Shown piece by piece: positions 31,761-44,497 of a stretch of 64,000 nucleotides of DNA (position 1 is its first letter; every line of letters begins with the position of its first letter). The notes under the pieces were generated by a model. That model was not told the DNA's origin. It saw nothing but the letters and a program-made list of their open reading frames with translations, and did no database searches. The translations under genes and the position numbers were made by a program. This stretch comes from Apium graveolens (taxonomy: Eukaryota > Streptophyta > Magnoliopsida > Apiales > Apiaceae): contig NC_133655.1 of assembly GCF_009905375.1 (NCBI RefSeq), positions 38,955,437-39,019,436 on the forward strand, in the 5' to 3' direction.

Positions 31761-34700
31761 TAGTGTAAAAGCTTTAGAGCCAGAACAAAGGCAGACGAGT
31801 ATGATGAATTATGAATCTAAGCTGTAAAAGTTGTTAAGATTCGTTCTGAAGACGCGAATCCAGAATGACGGGATATTTGAAATCAATGCTTATGTTGTGT
31901 TGGTTCATGAAATAATGATAAGAGAAAGGAAAATAAAAAGAAACTGAAGTGGAAAGGAATATAAAGGCAATAGAGTTTGAGGAATGATAAAGGAATTGGG
32001 TATGAGGAAACCCTAAAGACTCGTAGCAATAGAAATAGAAAAGTATGTAATCGTCAGGATGAGGGTGATTCACCATGAGTTAAAATTGCTGGGTGAAGGC
32101 ATAAGAGATACATATATATTATCCCCTGTAAGTTGGGAAGATTCGAGGAAACCTTGAGATAATTCGAAGGATAAATAATGAGACGCGGATAGACTGAGGA
32201 GACAAGAAAGTAAGAATTAAGAAAATTGGGTGAAGGAAGTGACCTTCAAGAAGGTAAAGTGTAAGACCGGTGGCATGATACCCAGAAAGGGAGACGCCAG
32301 ATATGAAAGATATCCCAACATTGAGATGACTGTTGAGATAAACAACAAAAGTAAATAAGGAATTATTAAGAAGAAGTTCACGTTGAACATGACCAATATC
32401 TTCCAGAACATCCATGTTATCATTACCAAATCAAGAAAGAAAAGTGGATGACCATTTTTATCTTTTGGAGGCCATATGGATTGACCTCAATTTGAATAAG
32501 GATGCTATTATGAAGTTAGGTATAGACTATCGAGGTGGGAATGATTGAATAAGACACTCTTATCAGGGATATATGACTTGATTTATCCATGGAAGGATGC
32601 AGGTACCTTTTAAAGGTGGAATTAAGGATAGAACATCGGTAACTTAAAATGAATCCTAGGGGAATGCATAAAGGTTGGAATTTCACCCTTAATAGGGACA
32701 GTATGAGTTTTGACAGTATGATTTGGAAAGGGTTAATGTAGCAACAACCTTTAAGAATCAGTGGAGAAATTTTTCAGAAGTATATAGACAATGGTTCTAG
32801 TAATAGTAAATGGTATTTTAATATGCCCTGTATCTAGGGAATACAGGAGGAACGATTGAAGGATAACCTTAGAGGTTTTACAAGGAGAAAGGAAATATTC
32901 GAAATTCTCAAGAATAAAAATGTTGATAAAGGAAATATGACATAATTATAATGATGCCAAGTGGGGCACGTGTTAAACCACGAGAAAGTATGGATCGAAC
33001 CAGTAAAGGTCGAAATTATTCAGGGCAATTAGGACTTAAGATAAAAGATGTTCTAAGTATGATTGAGAGTCAGTCGTGACAGTGATTAACCTCTAAAGAC
33101 TGAAGCAATAACTTATGGAAAAATGGTGATATTTTTTTTTTACTCATCAGATTTTAAGGAATACATCTTCATAAAAGCAGTGATTGAAATAAGGTAGAAA
33201 ATTTATTTGGAGGTGGTTAAAATGACATTGACTATAAGGAAATTTTAATATCAGGAAAGGCCAAAGAGGTGGCCGACACTTTAAAGGTAAGAGGATAATT
33301 ATAGGCGCGTGTGCCAAAAGAATACAGTGATGATGGTTCAAAATGTGAAGGTTGAATTATGGTTTGGAAGATTGACATTCCTTCTGATGACTGTGCAATA
33401 CCCAACCGTAATAGTAGTTGGTAAAGGTTTAATTCGTGTAATCGCCATGAACGGGCTATCTATCTTAGAAGGTCCTATCTTGAGATAATCCAGGACCATG
33501 TTTCAAAAAGGACTAGATGAACCCTTGAGTTAATTCTTCTATTTAGGGCGTATGATTAAGAATGGTATTAACCTACTATCGTTGCTTTGATTGAAACTCT
33601 TCTGCACTTTTATCTGCTTCATGTCATGTATGTATGTCAGGATCAGGAGTGTTCTTCATAAATCAGGAATGGTGATTATGTTACCTCCTTAGAATGATTT
33701 GATACGACATGTATAGACTCCGTATGGTTAGATATTAAGATTTTATGGAAAAGTGAATAACGACAGTAGGTCAGTGGTGGACCATAGTAAGGCAGCAATG
33801 ATTCTGCGAGTAGTGAGCTGATTACAACCATGAGAGTTGTATTGGAATGGATGTTGAGATTGAGTACCACTAATCGGGTCGTGGTAGTGTATAAGTTATC
33901 ATTGATAGACTAATTAAGTAGAGTATCTACCTAGTGAATTATTATTCTTTCTTATCAATAGAGAGTCGTATTATTATACGAGGAAGGTTGCGGTGCAAGT
34001 ATAGAATTCAAGTAACGATGATGTCTAGAATGAGATCCCAGATTCGATTTTCGATGTCGAGGGAGTTTCAAAGGTAATTGTGTATAAGCTCGAGGAAGGG
34101 CATGGGTCCATAGAATGATGGACGGGTTAGCGAAAATATTTAGGCACGTGAAATGCGATGCTATAATACTTGATGTTGATATAAATACATATATGTTTTG
34201 TTCTTCTATGACAAACCTCTATAGTTCAGAGGTAGATTCCAAGCCAGATATTTTATGGCAATATTTTTTTACATATATACAATTCTCTTCAGTTCGTTCT
34301 TTTCTCTTCTTTTCATTTCATGTAAGCTGAGAAGAACAACCCTTCCAGAAGGGGAGGTATTGCCGAATGACTATCTATCTGTGTGATAGAAGCCGAGTAG
34401 GATACCAGCTATTGTTTAATTGCTTGTCAAGTACTAAAGGCTGGCCACCTTCTGTACTAACTATGCGATATAACAAGTGTTCATGATCATAGTGATCTCT
34501 CAACAAATTCCTTTACTTCTATATGATTGATCAAATTTTAGAAAATAGAAACATCTGAAAAAGGAGTAGTAAAGTTATGGCGGTATTCATAATGGAAGCA
34601 CATTCGTGATACTAAGGTTGGCATGGTTATTAAAAGGTTATAGAATGCTAACGAGCAAAAGTATAACCAGTATAATATTAGGAACGGAAGGTAGTAGCGA
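31761..34700 (+). other. Family-L interior without intact coding sequence
   Basis: Nearly 3 kb of purine-rich + strand with no long frame. One short block near 33240-33290 (GKAKEVADTL) looks like a second copy of the RNase H-integrase linker already seen near 30870, which supports a chimeric origin. Apart from that I recognise nothing. Confidence 0.6.
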
Positions 34701-34724
34701 TTACGAACTCGAAAAGAATGGGTA

Positions 34725-35480
34725 TTGAGAAGCAAAAGCTCTAATGCTAAAAGCTATAATGAGAGTCTGTGCAATAGACTTGAAAGAAATTGGAATGATC
34801 ACTTAACACGGATTGAGTTTTCTTACGACAATAGATCATATGTCAGTATTGAGATATCGCCTTATGAGATCCTTGAGGGAAGACAATATCGATCTCCCTT
34901 ATGTTAGGATGAAGTTGTAGAGCGCAAGATGCTCGGACCAGCAGTGGTCTAAAGGACCAAGGATATGATAGATCTAATCAGAGGACGGCTGGTAGTAGCC
35001 CAAGATGGACATAAGAAGTATGTTGATTTGACACGAAAGGATAAAGAGTACGAAATAGGGGACCTAGTAATGTTATAGGTATCCCTTGGAAAGGATTGAT
35101 GAAGCTCGGAAAGAAAGGAAAGCTAAGTCTACAATTTGTTGGACCCTCGGATATATTAAGACGTTTGGGAGGTTAGCATATGAGCTAGCCTTACCCCCGA
35201 ACCTGCAACAAGTTCATAACGTATTCCACGTATCAATGTTAAGGAAGAGTAATTCGAATGCCAGATAAATAGGGGCATATGAGCACATAGACATGCAACC
35301 CGACGTAACCTATATGGAGCAACCAGGAAGGGTATAGAGTGAAAAAGGAACAAGTGCTTAGGAGAAGGGTTATCAAACTAGGCAGAGTTTGGTGGTAGGA
35401 CCACAATATGGGAAAATTTACTTGAGAGTTAGAAAGTGCAATGCTAAGAGAGTATCCCTGTTCATTTTCTATCTGATTCC
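34725..35480 (+). pseudogene. Family-L integrase C-terminal half and chromodomain-like tail
   Basis: Frames show the end of the integrase core (NDHLTRIEFSYDNRSY, GRQYRSPLC), then KDKEYEIGDLVML, a stop, the VSPWKGLMKLGKKGKLS block and LPPNLQQVHNVFHVSMLRK, and after a frameshift the remains of a chromodomain-like tail near 35340-35460. This arrangement matches G2's tail and the Tekay/Del-type chromovirus layout. Stops make it non-functional. Confidence 0.85.
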
Positions 35481-35496
35481 GGGACGGAATCCTTTT

Positions 35497-35509
35497 AAGG
35501 AGGGGAGAC
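35497..35509 (+). promoter_or_regulatory. Family-L polypurine tract
   Basis: aaggaggggagac directly before the 3' LTR start at 35510. Confidence 0.9.
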
Positions 35510-37615
35510 TGTAATAACCCCAATTTTTGGAAATTTTTGAAACCCTTATGAATAGTGTTTTTTCTGAATGAGAAAACTTTTCATGCCACACTATGTAGGG
35601 GTTCTGTTATGGATATTCTGAGATTTTATTAGTACTCTATATGGTATATAAGTGTATGTAAAGATCGTCAGAATCCAATTCCGAACACTTTGATTTTTCC
35701 CGAAAATCCACTAGATACGGAAAGAATTGAGTATAAGGTAACATGATTAAAAGGATTTAAATTCAAGGATTATAAGAGAGGATCATAAAAGGAATATAAT
35801 GTATTGAGAAAGGTTAAGGGAACCCAAGTAATAAGATCCCGGGTATGATCCCTCAAACGATAAACGAGAACGAAAGTTAAGTGAACCGTATAACAGATCA
35901 GCGGTCATTAGCCAAGTAATTAAGAGCTAATCAAAGAGGTTAGTGATGATGATGTCACCACACCAACAAGAAGATGACAAGTGTGGGAAGATGACATAGG
36001 AGGATGACATAAGCATGACCAAAGGGAAGGTATTGTTGGTTGATTTCAAGCCACACAAATTTTACCATGGTTAAAAGGTAATTAACAAAACAAAAGGATA
36101 TCAACCAAGCTTTTTATGCACAAAGATCAAGAAAACAAAGCAAGCTTCTCTCTCCCCCCTTTTCATCTTCTTCATTTCGAATTTTTCACCAAAATGGTGA
36201 ATTAGAAATTCAAAACACAAGCTATACTCCATGAAAAATTATAAGGTTTGTTTCTTTAGATCCTATATTTCATAACTAAGAAGAGCAAGTAGTTTGAGTG
36301 CTTGAATCAAAGGTTTTCTATCTCAAACAAATCATTTTAGTTTAGGGTGAATAGTAACTTTCAAGAACAAATTTGTGATTCTTGATTTTATTTGCAAGGT
36401 CAAAGTAGCTTAAGCATATATTAAGGCTTCCATGGACATTCCAAGGATCTTTCATGGATTAAAAGCTTCAAGGAAGGTATAATCTCTTAACCAAGATTTG
36501 TTATTGAATGTTAAGAGCATAATATGAGTAATATAGTTCATGAGAGGCTTGATGGTTGTGTATGTAGAGATTAGTTGGTTTTGGGTTGTTTTTGGAGTTG
36601 TAAATCTTGGTTGTTGATTAATGAACTTAAGTGTAGTTTAAATTCATGATAAAGAATAGTATAAATTGTTAATGTTGAGTTGTTGGGGCTGTTATGATAA
36701 AGTATGGATGGAGTTTTGATTGGGTTGTGAATTGGGATTGATTGGTGGTTGAATTGGTTGGTAAAATTTTGGGAAATCGCGTAAACATAGCCGTCGTAAT
36801 GTCCGATTTTCTTTGGACTGTTTTTGTGCATAACATTAGGACCCGAGAACCCCCTGCTAGATTATGACCACTGCCATTTTTAGATAGCTCATGTTACGAG
36901 CTTCGTTTTGATATGTAGTTCGTTTGATTCCGATGTACGGTTTAGCAAAAACGACCGTTTTAAGTAACGGCGTTTCGCGAACGAAACATTTCCCCTCGCC
37001 TTACTTTGAAACCTTGGTTAAAGACCTTAAAGGACTAATTGGAGTATGAAACAATTATGTAAGGTGGATTAGGTAGTTGGTAAGGTACTCGCGAAAGAAT
37101 CGCCATAAAACCCTTAATGGTTAATTTATTAAAAATGGTGGAGCCGAGAGTACTCGAGCGACTTAAGTAAACCGTTAAGCGCGAAAGCGAACATTAGGAC
37201 TCTAAATGGTTAAAGTCTAGTTTCTTAAGCGACCGGGGTTTAATTCCGACTTATGTTGTTGTTCATAGGTTATCGGACCCACTCTAAGCGTAAGTCTATC
37301 CGGGAGCACTCAGGCAAGTATTCTATCCGTTATACTGTTGTTGTGATGTATACACTTGTATATGCATTATCTTGCGATAGATGCATGTTGGTTATTTAGC
37401 AAATTCTTGCGATATATTGTAGCATGTGATATGGTATATATGCATGCCTGTTTCATATTCTTGAAATATATATCTGTTGGTTCAGTTGATAATACCTATG
37501 CTAGAGGATAGCGGTATCTTGCATATACCCTTAGTATAGGGACCCAAAGGTGAAAATATTTTCTAAAACCGGGAGTCGAGGATCCCGAGTAGATTTTGTA
37601 TATATATGGATATGG

Positions 37616-37647
<32 letters not shown>

Positions 37648-37705
37648 GGTTATAGTTTTCCAAACTATTAATCGAATAAGGTTTATTCGATAACTTTAAA
37701 CTTTA

Positions 37706-37903
37706 TTATTTATTGAATATTATTTGAATATTCATTCGAGGACTTATGACTCTTTTATATTATTTATTGAATATTATTTGAATATTCATTTGAGGGCTTA
37801 TGACTCTTTTATATTATTTATTGAATATTATTTGAATATTCATTCGAGGGCTTATGACTCTTTTATATTATTAGTGAATATTATTGAATATTCATTTGAG
37901 GAT
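37706..37903 (+). repeat. 54 bp tandem repeat in family-L 3' LTR
   Basis: Same array as at 27953-28150. Confidence 0.85.
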
Positions 37904-39292
37904 CTATGACTCCGATTATTTGCTGAAATATATTCTTTATTTTATTAAAGAATAAGGTGTTAATAATCAAACTTATTTTCGATTATTCAAATAAAGATAA
38001 TACTTTCATATAAGTATATCTTTGGTTATTTAATGTTTATTTCAAGTATAAGTTTTAATACTTCTACTTCAATTATTTTTATAAAGATTATTCTTTATGG
38101 GAATATTATTTAATTAATAATATTCAGATATTTTCTAATATTCTGGGGACTGATTTACTTCATTAAATCAGCCTTACTCCAAACACTCTTTAAAGTGTTT
38201 TCGAGTCTTCAAAATGATTTTTAAAAGTCAGAGCGGATCCCAAAACTCATTTTTATATTTAAGATCTTCCTTTTTAAAGGGGATTTAAATACTCGCTCAA
38301 AACCTGGGGAATCCGGCTCTGTGGTGTATTTTATATTCGCAACGAGGTTGCAGATTTGGTAAATGAATTGATTACTTGCCCAACGTTCGGGAAGTAAGCC
38401 CATCTCATTGAGTCGGCATAAGCGACAGGCCGGGGTACGGTCTATTATTGTGTAAGTGGCTGGGTGGAAGTCCATCAACGCGTGAGGGGCCGGGGTACGG
38501 TCTAGCGCGAGGTCCTAATGCGGCCAGGGTGATGACCGGTGAGGAATTCATCCATCTACAGTAGAAAAGGTTACTTATTGGTATCTTTGCCTGATCAGCG
38601 AGATATCGGGTTTATGCCAAAATTCTTTTCCTTTCAAAAATTCATTGGATGTTTCAAACTCTGTTCATACTTTACATAACATAGGTTCCAGGAAATGTTT
38701 AAGAGATATATATATGTGGATATATATATATCGGGACTAAATAAAGTATCTCGTAACTTTATTTCATTCAATAATATTTCAAAGATTGAATCTATTCAAA
38801 TCTTGTCTTGTAGTCTCATCTATGTGATGAACTTTTGAAACTGATTATAACTTGAACGGTGGTAGTTCAAGTAGTATTGGGAAAGATATAAGTATATTGG
38901 GGTATTTGGTAACCTCATCTTTTAAACTTATATCTAATTAATAATTGTCTTATGAATGACAAAGATTTTCAGAAAAACGTTGAGACAAGGTTAGATATAT
39001 GAGATCACCTTGCAACGATATTTTTTTTATACAGTTATACACTGGGACTTTGTGTATATTGTGCATGGAAGAGGACTTCCAATATTTTGAAAAGTATATA
39101 TGTATATATATATACTGAATATTTTGCGACTTCATCGCATTAAGATATCAACTTGGTTCATTTCTTTTGACCAAGACTTTCATGAGTACTATGAGAAGGC
39201 TCATATATTGTTAATCATTATACATATTATTTTGGTGGGCTTGCTGCTCACCCTTGCTTTCTTCTTTCATCACACAACATCAGATAGACAAG

Positions 39293-39376
39293 ATGAACCG
39301 GACCAAGCTCCCGATTCGCAAGAGGTTAGGAGACGTTCCGCAGTTTTCTAGAAGCACTGATGCCGCCATAGCTGAG
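39293..39376 (+). CDS. Putative H3-tail-like leader exon, family-L 3' LTR
   Basis: Identical to the exon at 29542. In a 3' LTR it has no primer site or coding region downstream, so it would matter only as the template for the next 5' LTR or if transcription reads out into flanking DNA. Confidence 0.4.
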
Positions 39377-39688
39377 GTAGGAACTACCAATAGGCTAGGC
39401 TTTCAACTTTTGATGTATCAGATTATGTATATTTATGAATTGTAATAATGGCAAAGAAATGTAAATTTATTCAGAAACCTGTTTAAGGTGTATTGGCATA
39501 TAATTGTGGAATAAAACAACTTGTGATTATTTTTGGATATTCATCTCTGAGACTATAACTTGTGGTGTGTGTGTTTATTGTGGGGTCACAGTACAGAGTA
39601 GTTGATTATTTATTAAGATTGGGTGTTGTTAAGGGAAATGGAACTCGTGACAACCCGGATCCCCGACCCCGGATTTGGGGGTGTTACA

Positions 39689-39693
39689 CATTT
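39689..39693. repeat. TSD of family-L element, right copy (cattt)
   Basis: Matches 25751-25755. Confidence 0.93.
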
Positions 39694-40247
39694 AACCTTC
39701 ATCGTTAAATTTAAGATACGAGTAGAGTTTTCCTTGTTCTTATAGAGTCCTAAAGTAGGCTGACGTGTAAGTTCTATGACACCATTCTTCAAACGAGGAT
39801 AGAGAAGATCTGGATGTGCTGGTTGAAATTAAAATTAATGTTTGGATATAAGTTGAAATGAATTATTAGGGATATGACATCCTCTTCTTGTGAAAACACT
39901 AATGACGTGTGGGGTTGATTCACTTAAGATGATATAAGAGATAGATGAGGAAGTGGGTTTGAGAAATCCCATCCACAAAGGTTGTATTAACTTCCACACC
40001 AGCTATACCCATTTCAAAATCTAATATTTTAGGGGAGATGAAAACCCAATAGTTTTGTTTGAAATAAAAGTCATTTCTCCATACCTTTCTTTTTCAGGAA
40101 TATTGCAGTGCGATTCATGTCTGGAAGGATGTAAGCGCCTCAAGGAAGATCACTCCCATCATAAAAATCCCGAAATAGCTCACACATATCACTTTTAATG
40201 TTCATGAAGAATGTGACAGTTGAAAGGTATAAAACAAGACTTATAAT
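39694..40247 (-). other. Unidentified flank with weak coding character
   Basis: A short minus-strand stretch near 40200-40140 reads DMCELFRDFYDGSDLPRGA, loosely like the segment before the RT core in L1-type LINEs, which would fit the LINE remnant on the other side of the insertion. The rest shows stops in all frames. Not identified with confidence. Confidence 0.3.
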
Positions 40248-40600
40248 TGTTGGGTTTAAACCCAATAAGTAATATGGGCTTGGTGATAAACAATTATTAT
40301 CATAATGAGAATGGATAATAATTATATGGGTAGACAATAATTATCATAATCGGACTGGATAATAAATGATGGGTTGACAATTATTATTGTAATTGGATTA
40401 GGGATATCTTGTTGGCTATGTTTCGGATGGCTATATATACATAATCATATTATGTTTGATAGGTGCACTTAAGAGATGTAGTCGTCTTAGGTATCGTACG
40501 GGAGATGCTTGAGCATTAGTTGTTTCATGTATCAGTTTGGGACATCATTGAGGTGTTATGTATTGATGTATTATTAATATTTATTTAGATTAGTAATACA
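40248..40600 (+). mobile_element. Possible solo LTR or TRIM-like element
   Basis: The stretch opens tgttgggtttaaaccca, typical of copia LTR starts, and contains a TATA-like ctatatatac near 40430 followed by short leader-like sequence. I could not find a clear CA end or a target duplication, so the right boundary is a guess. Confidence 0.35.
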
Positions 40601-40637
40601 AGTTTGGATGTGTGATAACCGCATTTTTCTTGGTTAA

Positions 40638-40638
40638 A

Positions 40639-40672
<34 letters not shown>
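40638..40672. repeat. AC/AT microsatellite
   Basis: A run of ac dinucleotides followed by at dinucleotides. Confidence 0.95.
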
Positions 40673-40814
40673 TGAAGTGATTTAAATTATTTTAGTTATA
40701 AAATAAATATTTTATAACATGAATGGTTAAAAAAACAAAACTTTTAATGGTGTCCAAACTTTTGTAATGTATATTACTTTTTTGACTATATATTTTAAAA
40801 TATGTGTAGTTACT

Positions 40815-40822
40815 ATATAAAT
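40815..40822. repeat. hAT TSD, left copy (atataaat)
   Basis: Exact 8 bp match to 41439-41446; eight bases is the usual hAT duplication length. Confidence 0.85.
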
Positions 40823-41438
40823 CAGTAATCTAAAAATCGGTCTAGGCGGCCGCCTAGGCGGCGCCTAGGCGCTAGGCTGTGGTAAAACGCCCCAACTCGA
40901 GCCTAGGCGGTAATTTAGACGTTTTTTTAAAAAATCGGGTTAAATTCGGGATTAGGCGGGCTAGAGGGTCAAAAATCGGTCCTAGGTGGAAAATAACTAA
41001 AAAATAATTTTTTTATGTATTTATAATTTTAAATCATTAATTTCATAATTTCACGCAATATCATGTCAATTTCTAATATAAAGTATTGATAAGAAGTAAG
41101 AAGTAATCTAATATATTTATTTTTTCACTTAAAATATAAAAATGATATATTGTAATTAGTTTAAAAGTGTGAATTAAAATATAGTTAATATTATAAACTC
41201 AATAACTAGTACATAACAAATGTCAAATATGTAGATATTGTTTAATATCATTCTAATTTCTTTTTTTAAACAAATATTTGACATATTGATCATTATATAA
41301 TTATAAAAATTAAAAATAATATTAATATTCGTCCGATTAATTTTCCGATTGATCGGTCCGATTAATCTCCGACTTGCCGATTAATCTCTCGAAGGTACCC
41401 TCACCGCCCTGGCACGCCTAGCGATTTCTGGAACACTG
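40823..41438. mobile_element. Non-autonomous hAT transposon (616 bp)
   Basis: Terminal inverted repeats cagtaatctaaaaatcg and, read inward from the other end, cagtgttccagaaatcg match at 13 of 17 positions. The element is flanked by the 8 bp duplication atataaat. It has no transposase frame. The left subterminal part is a GC-rich cluster of cctaggcgg/ctaggcgc motifs and the right subterminal part has four ccgattaat-like repeats, plausible transposase-binding sites. It would need a hAT transposase supplied in trans. Confidence 0.85.
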
Positions 41439-41446
41439 ATATAAAT
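41439..41446. repeat. hAT TSD, right copy (atataaat)
   Basis: Partner of 40815-40822. Confidence 0.85.
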
Positions 41447-43330
41447 ATATTTATTTAATTAGTATGTATATAAAGACTTCAGTCAAAAACTACCATTAGT
41501 GAAGATATACATCAGTTTAAAATAGTGGTCACGTACCATTATTCTAGGAACACGTTAAACTAATTATGTATATAAATATGCGTACTTGTTTCACTTATAA
41601 TTTTTGTACAGGTTCTTCTTAATAAGGTACCTCTTATTCTATTATATTTTCTTATGTGTTTCTTGTTTTATTAAAACATCTCTCTCGTGTAGTTATTTGA
41701 TATTAAACTGCCGATTGATATTATAGTAATGCATGTATATATAGGTCTCAGTAGGTGTCTCTTCTTTTTCTTTTCTTTTCAATCTATATGTTTTGTAATA
41801 CTTACATATATAATATATCATGTATTGTTAGTTGTCATGATTTGCATTTAGTTGTATAACATGTTATTACTTTGGTATTTATGTTAAATTGTATAAATAT
41901 GTTACATGTGATTGATGTTAAATTCCGTAAATGTGTTACTATCTCACAAAACCAGTTTACATAAGTAGTTAAAATTATTAATATTTAAATGTTTTATTCT
42001 GTTGTTCTAATAAATTAATGTTATTAGTTTGAATATATGCAAAAGAATGAGTACATTGTATATTTGTTTAAATCATTTATGGGTATAAAAAAGGATTTAT
42101 AGTTATGTTTAGTTTTTGTTGATTTGATTTTATATAAATAACTGTATTTATGCTAATATTTATTTTGACAAAAGAATACATATACTTTTATTTGGGTGTG
42201 TATTTTTAGAATGAGTATTGTATTTTTAACATAATTTAAAGTAGTTTGTGGTTGTAATTTTTATTATTTAATTATTGTAGTCAACCAAATATATAAAATT
42301 TATTGAGTTAAATGTAATTCTTTGTGTTGGTTAAGAATTATTTATTTATGTGTATGGATGGTCATGACCTAGCTGTAACTGTATAATTAATATTCTATTA
42401 GTCATATATATGTTATTAATTATTGGGAGTTAATTTCATGATTGTTACATGTTTTTTTCTTATGTGTAGTTTTATAATAAAGATTTCTTATTTGTTTACT
42501 TTAGGCTTATCCCCCAGCATATATCTAGAAATTGTGTATTTGGTGATTTTTCAACTAAGCTAAGTAAACTTTTCACACTTTTATTTTTATTTGAAATCTT
42601 TTAGATATTTTTGCACTGCTTTTGTTTTAAAATTTATGGATCAAGTACCATGTTTTAGAAATAAGAATTCCCAGTGAGCTCTGACTTATGAACCAGTTAG
42701 TAATGGCGTATAATTCCAGAACTAGCCTTTGATACCTTATTAGGGAGTGCTACTTATGATACCTTCGGGAGCACACACTCTATGATACCTTAGTAAGGGG
42801 TGCATTATTGACATAAATTATGAACTTTTGATACTGTATCACCAGGTATTTGTGGCCTTAGCGAGCTGTGGAATTAAATTATGTTTTATGTTATATGGAA
42901 TTTTGGAGAATGATTTTGGTTTTATAAAATTATGATACTTGATCCACTAGTGTAAAATTATTTTTTTACTGGGCTCTTTGGTTCATTACTTACAAATTTT
43001 CAGGTGCTTAACTTTTGGGACATCTTAAAGGCGGACTTGATTTGAGCTTGTTTTATAATAATGTTTATTACGACCGGTATCTTCGTGTAATATTATTTGT
43101 GGATTTGGTATAATATTAAAGCCGAATGAAAATATATTCAATGATTGTACGTTTGTGTGAGTGAAAATTTCTGCATTATAAATTTGTTTTATGTAGTATA
43201 TGATTTTTCAAAGCAAGAGTTTATTTAATTTCTTTATTTTTTGATTTATAAGGAATATTCTAAGCCTTGGAAATTTTTTCTTTTAAAAGGTATTTTGTTC
43301 ACAAATTTTGAAAATGATTTTATAAACTCT
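41447..43330. other. AT-rich DNA, probable degenerate LTR sequence
   Basis: No coding frame. The part from about 42500 to 43100 has the arrangement of a gypsy LTR 3' region, with gataccttattagg-like repeats near 42730-42800, but no primer site or clear end follows. I cannot assign it to an element. Confidence 0.4.
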
Positions 43331-43984
43331 CTAAAAATCCAAGTTATTTTATGGTATAAATTTTATAATTTTTGAACTTGTATTTTATTTTATAAAAATA
43401 AATCATTATAAATTTTAGTCATATTTAGCAAATTACAAGAAAGCCCTTGCATGCAAACCACCCTCTTATTCTTTTCAAGGACAAAGAGGACAATTCCAAC
43501 CCCACTAACTCTTATTTTCTAGCCAATTTCCTTCTTTACCCTTGCATGCAAATTGAACCAAGTTCAAGTGGAAGGCTAATCATGTCAATTCCTAATTCCA
43601 CTCACTTTTGCCAATACAAAAACCATAAAACAAGCAAAGACATGATCATTTCACTTCACTCACCACTACAATTTCTCCTCCTTTCCCCCCTCCCTCCCTC
43701 TCTCACTCTCGGCTTTTAGCCGAAACCCCCCTCCCCATTTTTTTTCTTCACTCCTCAACCAAGCTTCTACTCTTTACACAAGTAAATGTTACTTCCCATA
43801 CCATGATCACTCATATTTCAAAGAGTTTGGAGTAGAAAGTTTAAGTTTAAAGGTTGCATGTAAAGGTTTTAGTGAAACTCAAAATACAACCTTGATTCTT
43901 GTGAGTTTAGGGTTGTTTTTGAGAGGACTACAAGGAATGGATAAGTGCCAAGTCTTGAGAAGGAAACTCTTGATGATTAAATGG

Positions 43985-44035
43985 CCCTTCCCATCCATTT
44001 CATTCGGCCATGACCATATGGGAGCCGAATGAATG
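43985..44035. other. Inverted repeat cattcggc...gccgaatg
   Basis: An 8 bp stem with a loop of about 15 bases, within the G3 LTR; could form a small hairpin. Confidence 0.6.
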
Positions 44036-44492
44036 GTCCTTGAGATCATTCTTGTTGTTTTGCTCAAATTTTGCATGTTTATGTGATAATGACTTGAATT
44101 TTGTGGTGAAAATTTGATAAAACTCCTTGCATGCTAAGTGATCATCTAGGTATAGCTCATGCTAGGCTTGCATGTCAATTTTATGATAGAATATATGTAG
44201 AAAATGTGTTGTTTTGGTTTGCAAAACCCGAGGACATGCATGCATGTGGATTTCTCTTAGAATGTTGTAAGATTTTGATCATTTGGAAAGATTTTGTTAG
44301 TGAGCCTTAATTTCAGTAGGAATAATGTGTTAATATTGATTTATGCTTCTTGTTTCATGGTAATAATTCGTGGTTATCTTTTATAAAATGCATATCTTGT
44401 GGTTTCAAAAACTTAATGAGTGGTAAGTTAAGAAATGTGATCTCTTTTATTTTGCCATAATTGTACCTTAGGTAAGGATGATCTCACCCAAG

Positions 44493-44497
44493 GTTAT
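44493..44497. repeat. TSD of G2, left copy (gttat)
   Basis: Matches 57358-57362. Confidence 0.93.

Larger units (their letters stand above)
35510..39688 (+). mobile_element. Family-L gypsy 3' LTR (4179 bp)
   Basis: Near-identical partner of 25756-29937, starting tgtaataacc and ending ggtgttaca, then TSD cattt. Confidence 0.97.
43331..44497 (+). mobile_element. G3 5' LTR, first part (left end not located)
   Basis: It continues after the G2 insertion at 57358, since the duplicated gttat flanks G2 on both sides. It includes a CT-rich leader-like tract near 43670-43740 such as other gypsy LTRs here have. I could not find the LTR's first base; it lies probably between 43100 and 43450. No second LTR is in the window to compare. 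Confidence 0.6.

Noticed and set aside
25756..39688. Assembly artefact duplicating a 4.2 kb segment
   Set aside because: Primer site, polypurine tract, perfect 5 bp TSD and scattered single-base differences fit a real LTR pair.
40100..40247. End of an NBS-LRR or other host gene
   Set aside because: The short readable stretch is too weak to assign; the surrounding frames are closed.
43447..43719. 90-residue + strand frame as a host gene
   Set aside because: Lies in the CT-rich leader-like region of the G3 LTR; composition bias explains the open frame.
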